DNA of 64,000 nt. It comes from Xylona heveae TC161 (taxonomy: Eukaryota > Ascomycota > Xylonomycetes > Xylonales > Xylonaceae). The notes below the pieces were generated by a model that was not told the DNA's origin, searched no databases, and worked only from the letters and a program-made list of their open reading frames with translations. The stretch lies in contig NW_017264194.1 in assembly GCF_001619985.1 (NCBI RefSeq), positions 310,001 through 374,000 on the forward strand. The letters run 5' to 3'. This document shows, piece by piece, positions 58,741-64,000 of the stretch (its first letter is position 1; the number at the start of each line of letters is the position of its first letter). Made by a program: the position numbers and the translations under genes.

Positions 58741-60174
58741 CTATCTTCCAAAGCGCATTTGCGCCTTTCCAAATCGGTATAGAGCTCGTAAAAAGATTTG
58801 ATATTCGACTCCAGTGTTATCAGGGACGTGGCTAGAAATGAGAGGTCAGTTTCACTCCGCATGAATGGATATAATTGTCTGATGGAATTACAACAAGGAG
58901 CGTTTATTAGGGAAAGAAAGAATACGCCCATCACAATGACAAGGCAAGGGAGGGACATATAATCACTTCTCACAAAAATGGGAATACGTACAATATCTCA
59001 GTAAGTCGTATCTGCCAGGGCGGATATCCTTGTAGTTCAACATCTGGGCCAAACAGGATGAGGAGATCGGGTTCGGCCATAGTGCTCTCACGAATTTCGA
59101 CATCGACGAGATCGACAGAAATATCATTTGGCGAGAGCTTCGACCGCTGAGACATTTCAGTGAGTGTCTTAGTCAGGTCAACCATAGTAGACCGGCCATC
59201 TTCAGCGGAGAGTAGAAGAACTGAGAGGTGTCCTGTGAACGAGAGATTATGAGTAAGTTTACGAATTTAACGAGAGGGGAAAAGAGAAGGCAGAGCAACA
59301 CCGTGAGAGGTAAAGTGACAAGCATTCACGGATGACTTAGAGAAGGTAAGATACCAACTCTAAAGGACGCATTGTGGAGTACGTACCAGGTCCATCCTGA
59401 TTTGAATCGGAGTGAGATTCATCAACAAGATCGCCGTTGAGAAATGCGGGAAGATGTGGCGCGCGAAGTTGCAGTGAAGGTCTGCGCGTGCCAAAATATG
59501 CTTGGAGTCTCTTTGCAATGGCGCGATGTGTAGTAGGTATGTAGCTCTTGAGGATACCTGGAAAAATTAAAAACAGTCAGCATACAAGGTCCAGCTTGGA
59601 GAACCGCGAATACTTGCTCTGAACATGGGACATCGTTTTCTTATGGGCAATCCAACTGAGAATCGAGATAGTGGAAGTACATACCTGTCTTCTCGTATAC
59701 ACTGAGTAACGGAATCCCTGCACAAGCCGACCATGCTGCAATCTCCGCAATCTCTTCAATTAATTGCTCTAGGCCTTCGCCACCTTTTTCTTCAGGATTA
59801 TACTCGAGAATCACGCTCAAATGCTCCGGTAGCCTGCTCAATCCCTTGACATCTTTCTGAATCAATTGTGGTGTTCGGTGGTGGTAATATAGCACAGCGA
59901 AAATACGGTATAAAACGGCATGGTACCACTGGCGCAATCGCATGTATAAGCCGAAGAAGGTATGAATCAGAGTGTAAACGAGGACATATAGCTGAATTCT
60001 GAAAAATTCGGAGACAGCGCGAGCTCCTCGCTGCTTTCGAGAAACTGTATTTGCCTGCGGGGGAGGGGAAGGGAGGTAGGGTCTGAGCAGCTCCTCGCGC
60101 TGTTTGGCCGTCAGCGGACTTCCTTCGCGTCGCGCATCCCGGCGATAGATTTCAGTCTCTCGGACGCCGACCAT
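58741..60174 (-). CDS. NUS1: NUS1, dehydrodolichyl diphosphate synthase subunit
   Basis: Non-catalytic partner (Nogo-B receptor homologue) of the cis-prenyltransferase that makes dolichol at the endoplasmic reticulum. Exons 60174-59685, 59557-59387, 59232-58992 and 58831-58741 give 330 residues. There is a cytosolic basic/Pro-rich N-terminus and a hydrophobic segment (IQLYVLVYTLIHTFFGLYM, about residues 62-80). The cis-prenyltransferase-like fold follows, with LPEHLSVILEYN, EIAAWSACAGIPLLSVYEKTG and PDLLILFGPDVELQGYPPWQIRLTE split over exons. The C-terminus ends in QMRFGR, the RxG motif required for complex activity. Lack of the catalytic Asp is normal for the subunit. The last intron (58832-58991) is the longest of the three. 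Confidence 0.92.
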
Positions 60175-61267
60175 TTCGAAAGAGTCGTCGAAGAGGAAAA
60201 TTAAGCTCCGCTATTGGTTCCAGAATATTGAAAGGTTCAAAGTAATAAAAGAGCTGAACAAGTGCGAGCAGGCGGGGTGGAAAAGTGAGCTTTTGGTACG
60301 GCTGTGTTGTCGTAGTGGTGGCTTAGCCTGCCATGTGTGTTTTTGAGGAAGTGGTTTGAATTTAATACGTTGTGTATTCCTCTGAAAACCCTCTCTTAAG
60401 GGCTCATCGTCGAGCAAGAATTGGCAGGCCGGAGAATCCCAGGTATACTCCTTAAATTTCGTAAGAGAAGATTGTGCTCAAGTTATCGTGGAATTGCTGA
60501 AACCCCCAACAACCAACGTCGTCACTCGGCCAAGGATGATTGGCTGGGCGAAATCCAGGTAACCCCACGTGCGGAAGAATATCCGCGAGGGTCCAACTTA
60601 TATAATCACGGATAAATCGAAAAAATTAATCCGACACCCGCATTGCATGTGAATCGTCTGGTCTCAGTGCTGGCAGGCCAGTCTGAATGTCCCACGAATG
60701 CCTATCACTCAACTGGAGATTCAGTAAGAAATCATTAATAAGTCTTCACATATTCCGAGATGTAATTAAAAGGAAATTTTATTTCAGTCGTGGACTAAAG
60801 CTAACTAAGGGGGAGGAAAGAGCTCCTTAAGTGAGCAACGGTGGTAAGGGGGAAAGGGAGGTTAAATACGAGCGCAAGACAGCAAGGGTAACATGGGGTC
60901 CTTTGGACAGAATAAAAATGCGCAGAGAAGAAATTTGTAGAAGGTAGTAATGCAAAGTGCAAGCCGAACGAAATGAAAAGCTTCCATAAACGGGGGCAAG
61001 CGTTGAAATCGAGAGGCGATTGTAACTATGCGTTACTGAATTGGTTATGATAAAAGCAGGAATATGAGAAAGGCAGAAATTTGTGATAGTGAATACTGTG
61101 CAGGGAAAATGTACCCTCAAGTTCCGTCAGAAATCTTGAGACAATCGCCCTATATTTTTCTCTCTTCGCCAACTTGGCGACTTTTCCCTCGAAAGCTAAC
61201 AAATTTAGCTTGAGCCTTTTTCTAAGAGCTACTCGTAAAACGTGCAGATATTGACGCCAAAGGCCAT
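60175..61267. other. intergenic NUS1-NUP96
   Basis: NUS1 promoter and the 3' flank of the nucleoporin gene. AT-rich, no gene seen. Confidence 0.55.
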
Positions 61268-64000
61268 CTATCTAGCAGTAGCAATAACTGTCCGATAGTA
61301 ATCCATACTCAGCGCAGTCGTGTGTTTTAAGTAAGCGTCCTCGGTGAGTGGGAGTTGAAGGATTTTGGCTCGTTCAATACTCTATCGACACATTCTATTA
61401 GCATCCTAATTGAATCATGCAGATCACTATGCCCGTCCCATCCTCCAAATTTCCAGAAACGCTTCACGGGATAGGGATGCCAAAGACAACGGACGGGGAC
61501 AAAACTTACATTCTTGGCAGCCATGGCAGCAGTCGCCACTATCCCGGCCATTTCCTGAATAGCCACTGACTCAACAAAGCTATTCTTCTGGTCATTCGCC
61601 ATGGCTGGTAAACTGGCGACAAGACGGGAAATGATCTCATCCTTATCACTTCCACGAGGTAAATACTGCTGCTTCATTGGAGTCGACGATGTAGGGCGGC
61701 GATGGCCAGGAACCCCAACAATAGTCTTGGCGGGTGCTTGCATAAGACGGACAAAATCAAAGTAGACTTGCCCTCCCAGTGCCCAATTTCCGACGAGCTC
61801 TTCGCCGTCATCGCCAAATCCGTGAAGAAGTTTGCTCAGCATGTCATAATCCTCTTCGATAACGGCCTGCGGCGCGACGGAGTGGCAAATAGTCTTGTGG
61901 GCTTCTTCCCAGTTCTTTGCGCGCAGAAGATACTCAACTTCAGCCATGTAGTCAGCTTCGATGGACCGCGCGTAGAGGGCCTTGGCTTCCCAAATCCAAG
62001 CTTCGGGAATGCGTAGGTCCTGGACTAAGATCTTGAACTCAGGGGATGATTCTGGGGTGCCAATTGCCGCGGCGTGGCGGGCGAGGAGATCTTGAATTGA
62101 CCTCGTTCGCGCTTCCTGGTCGTCAATGTGGAGTAGAATGAAGACCGCCCAAGTCCATTCACCTGCGGATTCGAGCTGGGCGGCAAAATTCCATGCAAGG
62201 TTGTCAGCTTTATTAGCGCGAGAAGATTCGGGGGAATCTTCGAAAAAGGCGACACGGCGCGCTTCAAGTGCGTGATACAACTGGAAACTCATGCAGAGAT
62301 CGATGGGGTTTCCAGAAAAGGCATGTGGGAGGATGACATCCTCGATTTTGACCGTCTGCTTGTCGGTAGTGGTGCGCTGATCGACGTAAAGCTTCAAGAT
62401 ACCCCAAAGAATGTCCTGGCGGTCGCCCAATTTCTCGTCTTTCCATGGTACTCGAAACCCATCAACAGCAAACCACGGAAGTGGCTTCTTTTCGCCAATG
62501 CCCTCCTCAAGGTCCGTATGATAGGCGGTCACTGCATCTTCGAGCGGGGCGTTGTCAGAAACACCATACCATAAACGCAGGCCGAATGCTTGTCTCCAAT
62601 CCAGGCCAAAGCGCTCGCTGATCAAGAAGGCCCTGGCACGATCTTCGGGGTTGGCGTCCTTCAATCCCTTACTCACACCAGTGTTACCGGCAAGTAGTTC
62701 CCATAGTGCTCGGATTGGCTCAGTCATCTCACAAATTATCTTCTTTTCCTTCCAATATTCGAGCTGTGCCTTCATATCCGATCGCATCTCGTCATTGTCA
62801 TTGATCAAAGCTATCAAGGTCGCCAATCGAAAGTCTCTTCCATCGACAAGTGCCGCACACGCATTTTCAATGTCATTTCCGGAGAGGTAAGCAAGTGCCT
62901 TCTCCTCAGCGGTGGTGGCTTGATAAGCCTGCTTCTCCATCGAGGACTTGACAAGCTCTTTCCAAAAGTCCGAGAGTTTGTCTTTACGCACGCGTCTTTG
63001 GAGGACGGGGTCATCATCGGGGAGGTCTTTCAACTCTTCATCTTCGTCAAAATTGTCGAACAAAACATGAGCAAGTTCCCAGACAAGCTTCTCGTAATTT
63101 GACTGCTCGTCTTTGGCGTTGATACGACGAGAGAAATCCGAGAAATTAAATCTCGAATCCAGAGTTGCAAAAGGAATGTCTTCAAATACATCTACCGTGG
63201 TAAAGTCACGTTGGATCTTCAAGGTTTCAATGGGCAACTAGAAAAGTTAGTTGGCAAAACCAATACATTTTGTGCCCTATGACTTTAGATTTGACTCACA
63301 TCAGAATCACTGGCCAACTTTGCAAGCTGCACGTCTTTGCCTTCGAAGACAAACGGCCGCCCAATCTTTCGGAGAAGGGAATTGTCAGGATCATTGGTTG
63401 AACTAATGCCGCCGGGCAGAGCATATACTAAAGTGCTGCCCGGGCCCCAGTTTGGTTTCAGAGCTGAGTGAAATTCTTTGTCATTCTCGTCCATTGTTGA
63501 CTCGTTGAAGTCGGACACTTTGGACTTTTTCGGATATGGCCACTAAATGAAAAGAACGTTGTCTCAGCATGACTTCATTGAATTATTACATACATGATCG
63601 GGCGCAACGACCGGCCCTTCCAATTCGTCTCACTCTGACACGGCCACTTAGATCGTCGCCCAAGGTACAAGACAAAAAACAATAATAATGCAAAATGAAA
63701 GAAAAGTGGAATCAAACCTCAAATCCTTTTCTCGGAGCCTGTACACGCGCTCCATTCTTTCGAAGCGGAGGTTGTCCAAAGAGTGAATTCATCAAATCGA
63801 TGCTCGTAGCAAACCCTTTTTTCTCCGCTTGATTACTGGCTTTTGGCGTTGGATTTTGCTCTTCATGGCCGCCGTAAGCAAAGGCTGCTTGGCTAGCCCG
63901 AAGGGCCTGCCGATCTTGCTTTTTCGGACTAATTGTGCGTTGAAGCTGGTCGGCCCAGTCGCTTTCAACCAAAAGTCGCGCCTTGCCAGGAGTTCCCATA
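61268..64000 (-). CDS. NUP145: nucleoporin Nup98-96, Nup96 half (partial)
   Basis: C-terminal part of the Nup98-96 precursor (Nup145/Nup189, SonB in Aspergillus), whose Nup96 product is a scaffold member of the Y-shaped nuclear pore complex. Exons seen on the minus strand: 64000-63718 (cut by the edge), 63542-63300, 63237-61510 and 61381-61268. They begin in a disordered segment (SLFGQPPLRKNG, with an FG), pass WPYPKKSKVSDFNES, and include the helical Nup96 domain (TLKIQRDFTTVDVFEDIPFA, then EKALAYLSGNDIENACAALVDGRDFRLATL split over helices). The last exon gives RAKILQLPLTEDAYLKHT, the conserved C-terminus. I placed the final acceptor by that similarity; reading through the 128-nt intron would give an unrelated tail. 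The Nup98 part and its self-cleavage site lie outside the window. Confidence 0.92.

Overview
The window comes from a filamentous ascomycete, most likely a Eurotiomycete of the Aspergillus/Penicillium type. The reasons are short introns (about 42-290 nt) with GT..AG ends and CTAAC/CTGAC-like branch sites, gene-dense conserved stretches broken by long pyrimidine-rich intergenic regions, fungal-type proteins (bifunctional purine carboxylase, Mlp1/Tpr, Nup98-96, fungal epsin), and repeated TACGGAGTA-type motifs. I saw no intact transposon, CRISPR array, prophage or rRNA. Exon models were built by eye; every complete spliced model sums to a multiple of three.

Layout. 0.75-6.5 kb: the meiotic helicase HFM1/MER3 (+, 18 exons). 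6.9-8.1 kb: the coenzyme Q methyltransferase COQ3 (+). 8.9-9.7 kb: TFIIE beta (-), divergent from 10.5-17.5 kb, a 2291-residue Mlp1/Tpr nuclear basket protein (+). 18.4 kb: an intron-containing tRNA-Tyr. 19.1-19.8 kb: a magnesium-dependent phosphatase-1-like HAD phosphatase (-). 20.6-27.4 kb: two divergent, multi-exon, unrecognised genes (1192 aa on -, 542 aa on +) sharing an 881-bp promoter. 29.2-30.4 kb: an unrecognised 290-aa acidic protein with four SUMO-consensus motifs. 30.4-40.2 kb: almost 10 kb without a supportable gene, ahead of a four-finger C2H2 transcription factor (40.2-41.7 kb, +). 43.7-45.8 kb: epsin (+). 46.8-48.5 kb: methionine aminopeptidase 1 (-). 48.5-51 kb: no sound gene, only possible gene remains. 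51.0-52.8 kb: a membrane-anchored family 1 glycosyltransferase (-). 53.9-55.2 kb: a secreted protein of unknown function (+). 56.1-58.1 kb: ADE2 (-). 58.7-60.2 kb: NUS1 (-). 61.3 kb to the right edge: the Nup96 half of a Nup98-96 gene (-, cut by the window edge).

Most of the window is housekeeping: transcription initiation, the nuclear pore (both Mlp1 and Nup96), purine and ubiquinone synthesis, dolichol synthesis, endocytosis and N-terminal methionine removal. There are no operons; neighbours share promoters only where divergent. The least explained parts are the divergent 20.6-27.4 kb pair, the SUMO-motif protein, the 9.8-kb gene-free stretch, and two perfect inverted repeats, one of them filling most of an ADE2 intron.
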